64,000 nt of DNA from Lates calcarifer (GCF_001640805.2 NC_066838.1:20352743-20416742), one strand, 5' to 3'. Shown: positions 53,794-62,200, counted from the stretch's first letter. Translations and numbers: made by a program. The notes: generated by a model from the letters alone, not told the origin.

Positions 53794-56700
53794 TGGGGGG
53801 GGTCTGTTTTTGCGAACCTGTGACTGTTTTTTGAGATCACTTCTTGTGCGTACTGTAGACCTCATCTGACCAGGACCAGACTGAAATCCGCTGTACTAAA
53901 TATAGTGGGGATTGAGCCAATAAAGAGAGTGCAAAGACTGTGTAAAGACAGTTTCAGATTTGTGAGGCCTTTACTCTGTGAAAATACAATTAACGTCTAG
54001 ACCACCAGATCAGATCAGGTCTAGGTCAAAAACGGCTTAAACTTGTCAAACATGCACTATATTGACGGATATTGAAGGAGAGTGCAGTTTCACATTTGTG
54101 AAACCTTATATTTGTGCAAAACAAAAACATTGTTGATTTGAAAATCTGTTGTGTCAAAGAGACCTATTTGATCATCAGCTGTTGCAATGTCTTTGCTGCC
54201 CCCTGCTGTGAGGTCTGGTATATATTATGTCCTCTCCAATGCATAGACCTGTATCACAGACCTCATTATGAGACAAAAGTAAATACCTGTCATGTCATTC
54301 ATTTGATAAGTCATTTTGGGCTGTGAATAACAGTCATTATCTTTTAATTGGTCAGTCGCGGGTCTGATTGCTCCTTTTGTCTGTTTAACAGCCTCAAACC
54401 CAAATATATTACATTTACAAAGATATGAAAGAAAAGCTACAAACTCATATACTTGAGAAATGGAAAATCTTTGCTGGATAGTTAATTAACCAACTTACAG
54501 TAATGGCAAGATAAAGAATAATTAAGTTTATACATGTGCTGCACTTTTCTAAAAGCAAACCCTTAAAGAGTAAATAAGCACAAAAAATTACAGCAAAGCT
54601 CTCTGTGGTTTATAACTTTTAGGTTTATGTTGTGCTTCCTTCCACATCCCAATCACTGATGATAAAAAAATATGTTTTGTGTCATTTGTGACATGGCCAT
54701 ATATAAATTCACTACTAGAGTTCACAGGAAAAGTTCAATGTCTCTGATTCCACTCTTTACCAGTTGATTGATGTGTTTTTTTCCTGCATTCCTCAGCTTT
54801 TCCTGGCCCTCCAGCGCCCCCAAAGGTGGTCAGCGCTTATGATGACTGCATTAATCTTTCCTGGTCTTCACCGAGTAACACAGGAGGTTCACGTATCCTG
54901 GGTTATATTTTGGAGAAACGCAAAAAAGGGAGTAATCTCTGGACGGTTGTCAATGCCATGGACGAGCTGATAAAAGGTCTGCATTTTTATTTTACCTCAA
55001 TACAAATTGCCAGCATTGTAGACTGTAACAGTGATGTTTTTATTGTTGCTCTTTCTTTAAAATTGTCTCCAGAGAAGAAATATGCAGTGAAGGATGTTGT
55101 GGCGGGCATGGAATATGAATTCAGAGTTACTGCCATAAACCTCTCGGGAACCGGTGAATTTAGCAACCCCTCAGAGTTTGTTTTTGCCCGAGATCCCAAG
55201 AGTAAGAGTTGCAAACTGTTTTTCATGCTACATTCAACAATATTTATTTGATATTTGGCATGGCATGACTTTTGATTTTATTGCACTCCTTAATCCCAGA
55301 GCCTCCTGGTAAAGTTACAGGCCTTAAGGTGACAGAAACTTCTTACAACCACATGGTCCTGACTTGGACTAAACCTGAGGAGAGAGAAGGGATACAGGAC
55401 GAAGCAAAGGGATATTTTGTTGAAATCCGGCAGGCAGACTGCATTGAATGGTCCCGCTGTAATGGTGCTCCGATCATCACGACTTCCTTCAGTGTGAAAG
55501 GCCTTAAGTCCATGGACATATACTGGGTGAGAGTGATTGCGACTAATGATGGAGGAGAGAGTGCGCCTGAGGAGCTGGCCAACTATGTCATTGCTATGCC
55601 CTCCCCTGGTACGTTAACTCTTCCTAGAAATTTAAGAGACAATATATCATTGTAGTCTGTCTCATAGCTCCTATTATGTCTCTTTCTCTATGAATTTTAA
55701 CTCAATACGCTTAAAGACCTCTTGAAGTTAAATATTGTCCAATTTTTATTGTTTTTGTTCATTATTTTAGTGAGGCCAAAGTTCACAAACCACAAGATGA
55801 AGAGTTTCATGGTGGTGAGGGCAGGAAATTCTGTCAGGATCACAGTAAACTTTGAGGTGAGATTTATACTTAAGCTTAATTACTGGTACACTCTGAGGAA
55901 AACCATGCAAAACTAAACAGAAAGAAAACCAACTATAGGATACTATATTCAGACCTGAATCTGATATTACTAATGTACTTTTTTACCAGGCCTCCCCACG
56001 GCCAGTTATTATGTGGCTAAAGGACAATGTGCCAGTGGCAAAGCGAGCTACAATAAGTAACTCAGATGGCTCATCCCAGTTGCTGATCCCGTCCTCTGAG
56101 CGCTCTGATTCTGGCATCTACTCTATTGTGGTGAAAAATCTTGCAGGACAGGAGACATTCAGTACAGAGGTCAGGGTCACAGGTAAAACCTAGATGACAA
56201 ACAAAGTATATCTCCCTTTTTTTATAAAGCTCACAGACATTTGTTAATGTTAATCTCAAGCCAGTAAAACTGACTGTGTTTACAGATGATCCAAAGCCTC
56301 CTGGACCAGTAGAGCTGGAGGAAAATGTGCCCGGCACAGTGACAGTGATCTGGGAACCTTCTCCTGATGAGAAGCGTGACGACCGCCTTCACTACACAGT
56401 GTCCAAACTGGACTCTACTAAACGCACATGGACCACAGTGGCTGACAGACTCTTCAATAATAAATTCACAGTTTGCAATATCATGCATGGGAGGGAGTAT
56501 CATTTCCGAGTCTACGCCAAAAATGACATGGGCATATCTACACCCTCAGAGTCACCGACCTGGGGGATGGAGAAGAAGAGAGGTGTGTTTGTGCATCTCA
56601 TTCTCAAATTCTCAAAGGCCAAATTGTCACTTCTTGAAAAAAAAAAAAAAAAAAAAAAAAACATAATCTCACTGTATCTCCTCTCTTGTAGAAAAGTTTG

Positions 56701-57121
56701 TGGTAAATGTACCCACCAGAAAAGATTGTGATTTGCGATGTGCTCCAACTTTCATCGTGCCTTTGAAGCTTCACACTGCACCCAGGGGCTATGAGTGCTA
56801 TATGAGCTGTGCAGTGAAGGGAAATCCCAAACCTCATATCACATGGTATCGAAATCACATCAGTATAAACACTAATACAAACTATTACATCTCTGACACC
56901 TACGGAGTTTGCTCCATGCTGATCCTCCGGGTGGGCCTCAAAGACATGGGAGAATATACCATCACTGCAGAGAATGCCCTGGGACGGGCTGAGTGCTCCA
57001 CTGTCCTCAGTGTCAGAGGTGAGAAGGAAAAACACCTGCACTTAAATTTAAAGGACAGATCAGAGAAAGCATACTAAATGATGTTAAATCTTTTTTTTTT
57101 TTTGTCTTCCATACAGAGTGA
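39429..57121 (+). CDS. igfn1: igfn1 whole coding span (24 coding exons, 1,444 aa)
   Basis: The product is an intracellular muscle protein of the titin/MyBP-C-like Ig and Fn3 superfamily. In mammals IGFN1 is found in skeletal muscle near Z-discs, binds KY (kyphoscoliosis peptidase) and filamin C, and has been tied to myoblast fusion. Predicted domains are: Ig at about residues 40-135, an IGFN1-specific helical segment with ADRKDYE at about 150-207, half of an Ig-like module at 208-276, Ig at 276-367, a charged linker at 367-651, then Ig (651-740), Ig (740-838), Fn3 (838-937), Fn3 (937-1040), Fn3 (1040-1143), Ig (1143-1236), Fn3 (1236-1335) and Ig (1335-1444). No signal peptide is present. All exon phases agree and total coding length is 4,335 bases. 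The giant Ser/Gly-rich exon of mammalian IGFN1 is absent. Zebrafish has several igfn1 paralogues and I cannot tell which one this matches. Confidence 0.93.
39472..42771 (+). other. igfn1 intron 1 (after the start exon)
   Basis: A 3.3-kb intron with no exon recognised. It holds a (CT)n-rich tract at about 41,099-41,150, a 15-bp perfect inverted repeat (41,241-41,255 and 41,336-41,350), and the left copy of a 27-bp direct repeat (41,831-41,857). Confidence 0.6.
41831..41857. repeat. 27-bp perfect direct repeat, left copy (igfn1 intron 1)
   Basis: It begins ACAAAATGCTCTGCAGCAAA and ends GCAGGTA. The same 27 bases occur at 42,912-42,938 in intron 2, so the pair brackets exon 2. Confidence 0.9.
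42772..42894 (+). CDS. igfn1: igfn1 exon 2
   Basis: Encodes residues 15-56, including KRSKTPGVMITQYV and PDGKSTPDF, the conserved IGFN1 N-terminal signature just before the first Ig domain. Acceptor TTCAG, donor GTGAGT, phase 1 at both ends. Confidence 0.92.
42912..42938. repeat. 27-bp perfect direct repeat, right copy (igfn1 intron 2)
   Basis: Identical to 41,831-41,857. It lies just 17 bases after exon 2. Confidence 0.9.
43057..43196 (+). CDS. igfn1: igfn1 exon 3 (first Ig domain, first part)
   Basis: Residues 56-102. It carries the Ig B- and C-strand pattern: AVFKAVVTGDPKPEVSW with the core Trp. Acceptor TTTCACAG, donor GTGAGT, ends in phase 0. Confidence 0.92.
43347..43446 (+). CDS. igfn1: igfn1 exon 4 (first Ig domain, second part)
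   Basis: Residues 103-136. It carries the F-strand motif DTFKCYAVNEFGKA, ending in LSVTE. Acceptor TTTCTAG, donor GTAAGA, ends in phase 1. Confidence 0.92.
43607..43649 (+). CDS. igfn1: igfn1 exon 5 (microexon-like linker)
   Basis: A 43-base exon for residues 136-150 (STNPSDFRKLLRK), which joins the Ig domain to the helical segment. The FRKLLRK sequence is a family feature. Acceptor TTTTCAG, donor GTGAGA, ends in phase 2. Confidence 0.88.
43738..43909 (+). CDS. igfn1: igfn1 exon 6 (IGFN1-specific helical segment)
   Basis: Residues 150-207. The motif FWNAMLNADRKDYERICAEF followed by a Lys/Glu-rich helix marks the IGFN1 family and is the strongest single piece of evidence for the gene name. 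Acceptor ATCTCTAG, donor GTATGA, ends in phase 0, so it splices in frame to exon 7. Confidence 0.93.
44226..44330 (+). pseudogene. relic of a lost igfn1 exon (first half of an Ig-like module)
   Basis: Inside intron 6, after a good acceptor (TCTCTTGGCAG), one frame reads VTKDVCASLELQIEFKDAQR and on to RLRYLQ. From memory of the family, mammalian IGFN1 has a very similar stretch (VTKDG, a short LELDLKD-like segment, then YLYKDG) exactly between the parts encoded here by exons 6 and 7. In this copy the frame does not fit exon 6 (phase 0 meets a TAG stop), no GT donor follows the expected end, and the end looks short by a couple of bases. It therefore appears to be dead, and exon 6 now joins exon 7 directly. 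Confidence 0.5.
44688..44892 (+). CDS. igfn1: igfn1 exon 7
   Basis: Residues 208-276. It begins DGVIPYDEDKTDKHGVKSVG and continues through NLLETVLNQTGAEEVNFLP. It looks like the second half of an Ig-like module whose first half should come from the exon before it. Acceptor CTGGCAG, donor GTAGGT, ends in phase 1. Confidence 0.88.
45112..45384 (+). CDS. igfn1: igfn1 exon 8 (Ig domain)
   Basis: Residues 276-367, one complete Ig domain: DALFECVLTHPLPKITWMGKG with the B-strand Cys and C-strand Trp, then LDKGIYSAVAG and AWLVVE. The length is 273 bases, phase 1 at both ends, so it can be skipped without shifting the frame. Confidence 0.92.
45514..45981 (+). CDS. igfn1: igfn1 exon 9 (charged linker, largest exon)
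   Basis: Residues 367-523, a hydrophilic and probably disordered linker. It starts with DPTSAGKKKPRKTT, then a likely helix (LEKVAKEQQIKNSEEMEKIL), then Ser/Thr/Lys-rich sequence. It takes the place of the giant repetitive exon of mammalian IGFN1. The acceptor CTGTAAG is weak, with a poor pyrimidine tract. Donor GTAAAG. Length 468 bases, phase 1-1. Confidence 0.8.
46787..46939 (+). CDS. igfn1: igfn1 exon 10 (charged linker)
   Basis: Residues 523-574, acidic then basic: ESNGKSSDVELNQTE, later SVRRSKQTKKVQWKDH. Length 153 bases, phase 1-1, acceptor TGTGCAG, donor GTAAGA. No domain recognised. The call rests on splice sites and the continuous frame. Confidence 0.75.
47513..47626 (+). CDS. igfn1: igfn1 exon 11 (charged linker)
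   Basis: Residues 574-612. An acidic run (ESDYEASDSDGEED) is followed by a basic cluster (RCSKRSKKAVS), the same acidic-then-basic pattern as exons 10 and 12. Length 114 bases, phase 1-1, acceptor CTAACACAG, donor GTAAGA. Confidence 0.75.
47873..47989 (+). CDS. igfn1: igfn1 exon 12 (charged linker)
   Basis: Residues 612-651. An acidic part (DRSDSDETEDATSS) is followed by a basic cluster (KHTRRKRQ) that resembles a nuclear localisation signal, and then PLIEDLVI. Length 117 bases, phase 1-1, donor GTAAGT. The acceptor (TTTTAAAAAG) has a weak pyrimidine tract, so inclusion may be variable. Confidence 0.72.
47990..49594 (+). other. igfn1 intron 12
   Basis: A 1.6-kb intron with no exon recognised inside. 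A less AT-rich block at about 48,520-48,780 is unexplained and is noted in the findings. Confidence 0.6.
49595..49719 (+). CDS. igfn1: igfn1 exon 13 (third full Ig domain, first part)
   Basis: Residues 651-692: PGVQFICGLSDVSAIINETA, then ELTCKLDSEDCEGAWFRDGKK with the B-strand Cys and core Trp. Acceptor TATGTTAG, donor GTTAGC, ends in phase 0. Confidence 0.9.
50447..50588 (+). CDS. igfn1: igfn1 exon 14 (third full Ig domain, second part)
   Basis: Residues 693-740: DNFTITKDGAIHKLVI and EEHSGKYRFEADGRKTEA. This completes the Ig fold with the E- and F-strand pattern. Acceptor CCTATCAG, donor GTTTGA (weak), ends in phase 1. Confidence 0.9.
50769..51062 (+). CDS. igfn1: igfn1 exon 15 (Ig domain)
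   Basis: Residues 740-838, one complete I-set Ig domain: PVTVKVGHHAIFKLHFVGYA, then IQWYREGEEL and KDTGEIKIKLKNEHG. The usual B-strand Cys is replaced by Phe, so there is no disulfide, as is common in cytoplasmic muscle Ig domains. Phase 1-1. Confidence 0.93.
51731..52027 (+). CDS. igfn1: igfn1 exon 16 (fibronectin type III domain 1)
   Basis: Residues 838-937: KPTPPLGPAEVTE, then FRWRPPKDDGGSPVTNYIME and RGRKYCYRIRAVTAEGTSE. All Fn3 landmarks are present (core Trp, GG-P-I/V-NY, Y-RV/IRA-N-G). Phase 1-1, donor GTGAGC. Confidence 0.94.
53004..53290 (-). pseudogene. frameshifted protein-coding relic nested in igfn1 intron 16
   Basis: On the minus strand, after an acceptor-like TAAATCTGCAG, the frame reads DERLVVLATPYLNASDFKRQ and EEKLDHDLGEDYFNYFKYV. 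The protein-like reading then moves by one base at a G-run to NVYVESYRLERLQAYM, and moves by one base again at a second G-run to TDSTKEHCCMDFVLKQTFKQ, followed by TAA. Both shifts fit a single lost G. A GTAAGT donor overlaps the end. I do not recognise the family. It could be a retrocopy fragment, an exon of a dead gene or host-gene debris of a transposon. Chance open frames remain possible. Confidence 0.4.
53524..53559. repeat. 16-bp direct repeat, two perfect copies 20 bp apart
   Basis: CTTTGTCAATCGTTGT occurs at 53,524-53,539 and again at 53,544-53,559. Confidence 0.9.
53640..53757. promoter_or_regulatory. CpG-rich promoter-like block inside igfn1 intron 16
   Basis: This segment is dense in CpG, unlike the surrounding DNA, and contains CACGTG-like, CCAAT (53,717-53,721) and AAGATGGCGGC (53,744-53,754) words. 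The last is a typical YY1 site near start sites. On the minus strand it lies upstream of the relic at 53,004-53,290. It could be the promoter of that relic or part of an inserted element. Confidence 0.35.
53758..53802. repeat. T35 run followed by a G-run
   Basis: Thirty-five T bases (53,758-53,792), then GT and eight G. On the minus strand it reads as a long poly-A, like a retrotransposon tail. Confidence 0.9.
54797..54976 (+). CDS. igfn1: igfn1 exon 17 (fibronectin type III domain 2, first part)
   Basis: Residues 937-997: PGPPAPPKVVSAYDDCINLSW, then NTGGSRILGYILEKRKKGSN and WTVVN. Acceptor CCTCAG. The donor GTCTGC is weak. Phase 1-1. Confidence 0.92.
55073..55201 (+). CDS. igfn1: igfn1 exon 18 (fibronectin type III domain 2, second part)
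   Basis: Residues 997-1040: EKKYAVKDVVAGMEYEFRVT, then AINLSGTGEFSNPSE. This is the standard Fn3 F-G region. The preceding intron is only 96 bases. Donor GTAAGA, phase 1-1. Confidence 0.92.
55300..55608 (+). CDS. igfn1: igfn1 exon 19 (fibronectin type III domain 3)
   Basis: Residues 1040-1143: PPGKVTGLKVTETSYNHMVL, then TWTKPEE, GYFVEIRQADCIEWSRCN and YWVRVIATNDGGESAPEE. A complete Fn3 domain. Acceptor ATCCCAG, donor GTACGT, phase 1-1. Confidence 0.94.
55771..55856 (+). CDS. igfn1: igfn1 exon 20 (Ig domain, first part)
   Basis: Residues 1143-1171: RPKFTNHKMKSFMVVRAGNS followed by VRITVNFE, the A- and B-strands of an I-set Ig domain lacking the B-strand Cys. Acceptor ATTTTAG, donor GTGAGA, ends in phase 0. 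Confidence 0.92.
55990..56182 (+). CDS. igfn1: igfn1 exon 21 (Ig domain, second part)
   Basis: Residues 1172-1236: ASPRPVIMWLKDNVPVAKRA, then SERSDSGIYSIVVKNLAGQE, with the core Trp and the DSG-Y motif. Acceptor TTACCAG, donor GTAAAA, ends in phase 1. Confidence 0.93.
56286..56582 (+). CDS. igfn1: igfn1 exon 22 (fibronectin type III domain 4)
   Basis: Residues 1236-1335: DDPKPPGPVELEENVPGTVT, then VIWEPSPDEKRDDRLHYTVS and GREYHFRVYAKNDMGIS. A complete Fn3 domain. Acceptor TTTACAG, donor GTGTGT, phase 1-1. Confidence 0.94.
56637..56661. repeat. A25 homopolymer in igfn1 intron 22
   Basis: Twenty-five A bases lie in a 109-base intron, ending 30 bases before the exon 23 acceptor. Confidence 0.9.
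56692..57018 (+). CDS. igfn1: igfn1 exon 23 (C-terminal Ig domain)
   Basis: Residues 1335-1444: an entry segment with CDLRCAPTFIVPLKLHTAPR, then CYMSCAVKGNPKPHITWYRN and LKDMGEYTITAENALGRAEC. It has the B-strand Cys, core Trp and D-G-Y-C-type F-strand region of the final Ig domain shared with MyBP-C. Acceptor CTTGTAG, donor GTGAGA. Confidence 0.94.
57117..57121 (+). CDS. igfn1: igfn1 exon 24 (last codon and stop)
   Basis: After acceptor CATACAG the spliced G makes GAG (Glu), followed at once by TGA (57,119-57,121). Almost the whole last exon is 3' UTR. Confidence 0.85.
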
Positions 57122-57300
57122 AGAAACTGAGGACACTACAATATGAGCAATATTTATTTTAAAGTCTAGATATCTCAGGATGTCTGTATTGAAGTTGTTG
57201 TGCTGCTTGGATGCAAATCACCAATTACAAAAGGAGATATTAGACTGCTACTGAAATGAAAATAAAATTATTTCACAAATAAAATATTGCATTCCTGCAT
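57122..57300 (+). other. igfn1: igfn1 3' UTR with polyadenylation signals
   Basis: The short 3' UTR carries AATAAA at 57,261-57,266 and again at 57,278-57,283. Cleavage is expected within about 15-30 bases after the second. Confidence 0.7.
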
Positions 57301-58430
57301 GGTTAGAAAGTGATTTACTTTGAGTGATTAATATCAGAAAATCTTTGCTAAACATGGTGATGGTTGTGGTTTGACATAAGCTATGTAATTTATTGATACT
57401 GTGGCTAAAGACATATTCTTAAAGGGTTTTCTGGTGTTTGTTTTTACTCATGCTCTTCATTGGTCTTGAACACAACATCAAGCTAATTTACAATACATGT
57501 GCTATACTAGTGTGGCACTATTTAATCAACTAGTGGAAATGTTTGACAAATTAAGAAACATTTTTAAAACATAATAGATAACAAGATTAAGATATTAAAA
57601 TACCAGGCATCAATCAAGGATTTAAGGTAGAAAATATCTCAACCAAATTCTGTTAACAAACTTTGACAATAAAATGTAGCACAGAATATATGTAAAATAA
57701 ATGTAAACTTTAAGGTAATTTCTACCTCTCCGGTTTCAGTGCAATCTCAGATGACCCCTCACAGTTTAGAGTTTACCTTTCACATCATATGACCTTTATG
57801 GCTTGTGATTACCCTGATCCATATTAACTTATTTCCCACATGGGAACTCTTACATCACATCCTTTTCCAGGACCAGGTGCAAAGCAGTTTCACTGAACAA
57901 AAGGCTTATGTGACTGTACCTTAAGAATGAGGAAGCTGTAAGCTGGTCTGCCCTGACAGGCACAACAAAACAAAAAGAAGGGAGAGACAGATGTCAATCA
58001 AGCACAGTTTGTAAATGCCAAGAGCTGTCGGGTAACATACTTGAAAACTTATGTGGATGAACCATAGATATATAAGGGCTTTAAAACTACCAATAATGTG
58101 ATTCTCAATATAAGTGATCATTATCAGTAGCCTAGTTCAGATTAGTTGAATCTCAGAGCATTTACCATTTTAAACCAGGCTATACATGTAATATAAAGAC
58201 AGGGAAGACAAGGAAAAGAGTGTAGATTTAAGGGAGCCCTCAGTCCCAGAGGCTGAAGGTGACCTTCAACATAAATTTGCCCTTTCCAGAGTCTATGCAT
58301 ATCACTGAATATCACAGTGTCATGACCACATCTTAAAAGAAGACAGTGCCATAAAAATACAGAGGAAGAGACCACTAAGAAGAAGGAAGGAGGAAACTGC
58401 TCATGAATTCTCTGTCAGCCATAGGGCTTC
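57301..58430. other. intergenic gap between igfn1 and the next gene
   Basis: About 1.1 kb, AT-rich, with no open frame or repeat recognised. Confidence 0.6.
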
Positions 58431-58434
58431 CTTA

Positions 58435-58800
58435 CAGCTCCGTCATGTCACGTCATTTGAGCGACCTACAAGCGTAGTGTGTAAATGCTGCAGGGCCTCA
58501 GCCGCAGTAAAAAATAGCACACAGTAGCCCACTGCACCGTGACCAGACGTGTAGTCTTTCCATTAGGTGACAGCAGCGCACATGGTGGCGGAGGCTCAGT
58601 CACTCCCGGTGTCGGCCCGCCCCAACTCCTCCTCGCTCTTCCTGAATGGACGGACACGCTACCTACGGCTCACGCCTCCCTCTCCTCTCCTCTCTCTCTC
58701 TCTATCTCTCTCCTGCTCTTCTACCTCCTCATCAAGAACTCGCTGCAGCCTCCTGGTACTTTATTGCGCGGTGATTGAAACCAGGCTGATTTGTACAGCG
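58435..58800 (+). promoter_or_regulatory. promoter and 5' UTR region of the membrane coiled-coil gene
   Basis: The block is rich in CpG and GC compared with its surroundings. It has TCATGTCACGTCAT (58,443-58,456), a double ATF/CRE-like site, a GGCGGAGG/CCCGCCCC GC-box pair (about 58,585-58,622), and a CT-rich tract (about 58,676-58,712). No TATA box is obvious, which suits a housekeeping-type start. The exact start site is unknown. Confidence 0.5.
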
Positions 58801-58949
58801 CCACTTAAAGGAGTCGTCTGAAGTTTTTTTTTTTTTTTTTTTTTTTAAATCTCCGCTTTAACACTACGGTCCAGGCTTTCTGACACACCGGCTCCAGCTA
58901 TATCACCTCTCTTGCCTTGCTAGAACATTGTGTCCTTTCTGGGGGGAAA

Positions 58950-59228
58950 ATGACTGCCAAGCATCGGAAAGGAAAAGGCAACCACAAACACGAAGATAAC
59001 TTTTTCAAAAATGAAGTTATTGAGCCGGAAGTTCGCGCTGGAGCGAATAACTACACTCCTCTGTTGGTCTTATTTCTTATGATTGTAATTGGCGGTGCCA
59101 CTGGCGCATGGTTCTGTTTCCAGCAGCACCAAACTTTAACCTACTTGACAGACAATCTCATGGGCATGCAGATGAAGATAGTGAAGTTACAGTCCTCCCA
59201 CGAAGAAATGCGACAGTCAAGTAGTAAG
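58950..59228 (+). CDS. membrane coiled-coil protein, exon 1 (start and membrane segment)
   Basis: The ATG at 58,950 follows a GGGGAAAATG context and is the first good start after the CpG-rich leader. Residues 1-93 have a basic N-terminus (MTAKHRKGKGNHKH), one hydrophobic membrane segment at about residues 35-57 (YTPLLVLFLMIVIGGATGAW), and the start of an amphipathic helix. The Lys/Arg-rich N-terminus suggests it stays in the cytosol, which would make this a type II protein. Donor GTAAGG, ends in phase 0. Confidence 0.85.
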
Positions 59229-62200
59229 GTAAGGGGGCTGACATGATAAGTAGCCTCTCCTCTGCAGGCATGAACAACCCAACACGCCCCTTCTTCTGAT
59301 CGCCTGCATCCTGTTATAAATGCACCACAAATCTTATTTTCATGAGCCTATAATTTACACAAACAACACGATAATAAGAAAAAGGGGGCCTCACCACATG
59401 TCAATAGCGCACGTTGCCAGTTACAAGTAAGGAAAGTTAAGAACTGCAGGCCTCTATCAGATTTCAAGAGCCTCATTGGAGTGAATACTGCTATTTCTAA
59501 CATCCACACAGCTGCTGACATTTGTAATGAGGAGGATTATTCTTGACCTACAATTGCAGGGACTTTATCACTTCAAATACATTAAATGTATTCAGTATCA
59601 AAGTTTCTGTGGAAAATGTGTGTCAGTAAGGAACATGCTTCCAGAGCTGTGCAGAAGGTTCTGCCAAAATAATAATAAACAAGACAAGTAGTGTGCCAAG
59701 GCTAAATTTAGTTTGTGATTTTGATACTGAACACCAGTTCAGAGGTTGTTTACAGGCCATCTGAAAGATTGTAGGAGAACAGAGAGAGAATGAACTGACC
59801 CGGTTGTGTTACTGTAAACTGAGGCTCGTCACCGCCTGTGGCTACATTATAAGGTTCATAGTATTCCAACTATTTTGAAATTGCTGCAGGCAACTCTAAG
59901 AAGGCGAACAAGATTTTCTAAAGCACTTAAACAAAACAACTCCACTCTTCAGCCTCTTTCCCTCTTTCATGCAACTCCACCTTTGGTTCAAGCAAGCCAA
60001 GGTGGCAAAAACTTTGCACAACTCTGCTAGCTCAGTCTTGTTAGAGAAATATTTCCTGTATGGGCAGTTAATTGTTTTTTGTGAGTCATCAATTTGCCAC
60101 TGCAGATGCAAAATTCCTGCACCCCAATCGTGAGTGGTTTATGCAGGCAAGTAAAGGTCCTGTTGAGCACAGAGTGGGGAAATAACTCCCTTTACCCCAC
60201 TGCAGTGTATATACAGTTTATGTCATGTAACTTTTTCTCTTGACTTTCTTTTTCTTGTTTTCTAGGAGATAAGGTTTTACTGAGCTGTCACTTCATGCTA
60301 GGGCCTGTCCTGATTGGTTGTCTTGGTGTGGCTAATGCCACCACAGCCTCTGCATATCTCAGTAGGCTTAGGGCTGAGTAGTGTGGCCTGGGTGTTTTAC
60401 CTCTACTCTATTTATTTAATATACTCTGCTGTGGTGGGAGCATATGTATATGTGGGTTCATTTCCATAAAGACTATAAAAAACTATGCTTAAAATCATCC
60501 ATGGCATCTCACAACTTAGGAAACACTATTTCTGTAATATTTTTTATAGTTTTGAATAGTCTTGTCAGTTTGACTCAACATCACCTCCGTGTGTCCCATC
60601 ACAACAGCACATTTCAGAGAATCTGGAGACCCGCCTGAGTACCCTGGAGGAGTCTTATGCACTGGCCCAGAAACAGGTGGGCATGGCCCTGGCTACAGCT
60701 GAGCAGCTCAAGACGTCTGACCTCCCTGCTCAGGTACTGTCGCTCCACACCGAGATGAAATCCCGCCTGGCAGAGATGCAGCAGGCCACCGTGTCCCTGG
60801 AGCAACTGAGCCAGCTACAGACCATGCTGAAGGGGAAGAGCGAGGAATTCGAGGGCGTCAGGGTTCAGGTGGAGGATCTGGCCACACTGAGCACCGAACT
60901 GTCTCAGAAGGTAGAGGTCCTAACGGAAAGCCTGGGCGTTGCAGAATCGAAGCTGGAGGAGAGAGTCAGCCAGGTTGCCACACTGAGTTCTGCCCTGGAT
61001 GGACAGGCTGCTGAGGTGCTCAGACTGAAGGAGCAGCTGGATGCCCATCAGGCTCAGCTGGAGGCCAGCACACTGGAGATGGCTACTGTCAGGTAGGCTG
61101 TGGAAAAAAAGCTGCACCATTTGATGTTATGGAGAAAATAGCTCACCTCCTCTGACCCATAACTTTATGTTGACTTTGTCAAATCCCTGTTGGCTGCCTC
61201 TGTCTGTGTCTCTGTGTTACTCTAGGCCAGTATTTGTAGGCCTCATATTCATATTGTGAGATTGCCTTGATCTGTACAAACATTTCTATTGTATTGATGA
61301 TTTTTGGAGTTGAATGGTTTGCTTAACATTTTCTTTGTATGTAAAATCTGCTCTCTTTTGAAGCTTATGTAAACGTCATGGAAATGTGGTTCACAGGCTA
61401 TTGTTACACATGTCAGGTTCAAAGAAAACAACGTTATGAAGCCATTGGTGCCTTTTTCCAATATTTAAAAAAAATCCTTCATGGAGCTACACAGTTAATA
61501 TTATATTGTCATTATTATCATTAGTATTATTATTCTCATTAAATGGCAAAGTTTCTGTCCGCACAGTTAATAATCACAAAAAAGCTTAATTTCAGGCAGA
61601 CATTTTCACCTGTGTCTTCCAGAGAGTTGCTTGAGAATGAGCAGTCCCAGCAGCTCCAGCAGGCCGGTGTGGAGGAGCAGCTCAATACGGTACGTCAGAG
61701 TCTGCAGGATCAGAACTCAGCAGCCCATAGTCTGCACTCTGAACTCAGGGCTCAGTTGGAGAATATACAGACGCAGGTTACCCAGGTAACCAACACACAA
61801 GCCAGAATCAGATTTAGCCTGATAATCAGTCCGAATTGCCATATTGTTCACTGAATTCATTCAGCCTGACATTTTGTTTTGTTTTGCCATAACCATGCGT
61901 TTTTGTCCAGCCAATATGATTTTCAGTTGACATGTAAGCTGCGGATAGTAGGAGTCAATCTCATCTATGTTGTCACTATTTGTGTGTATGCATTAATGGA
62001 ATCAGGTAGCTAGCAAGCTAGGCAGGAAGATGGCAATGATCAGCCCTGATTGGTCAACACTTTCTCCAACCTGCTGATAGCCATCAGTAGGCACAACACC
62101 AAACCTGCTTGAATTGCTGAACAAATCAAAAATATTTAGATAATATTTAGAGGTCTGTAATCAGACTGCATTTCACTTCATATAAAATAAATACCTAAAT

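Larger units (their letters stand above)
52028..54796 (+). other. igfn1 intron 16, the longest internal intron of the domain-rich half
   Basis: This 2.8-kb intron contains a minus-strand protein-like relic (53,004-53,290), a 20-bp-period duplication (53,524-53,559), a CpG-rich promoter-like block with a YY1 word (53,640-53,757), a T35 run, and two diverged copies of a GAGAGTGCA...TTTCA-ATTTGTGA segment (about 53,925-53,985 and 54,078-54,117). Neighbouring introns show none of this, which suggests an insertion. Confidence 0.6.
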
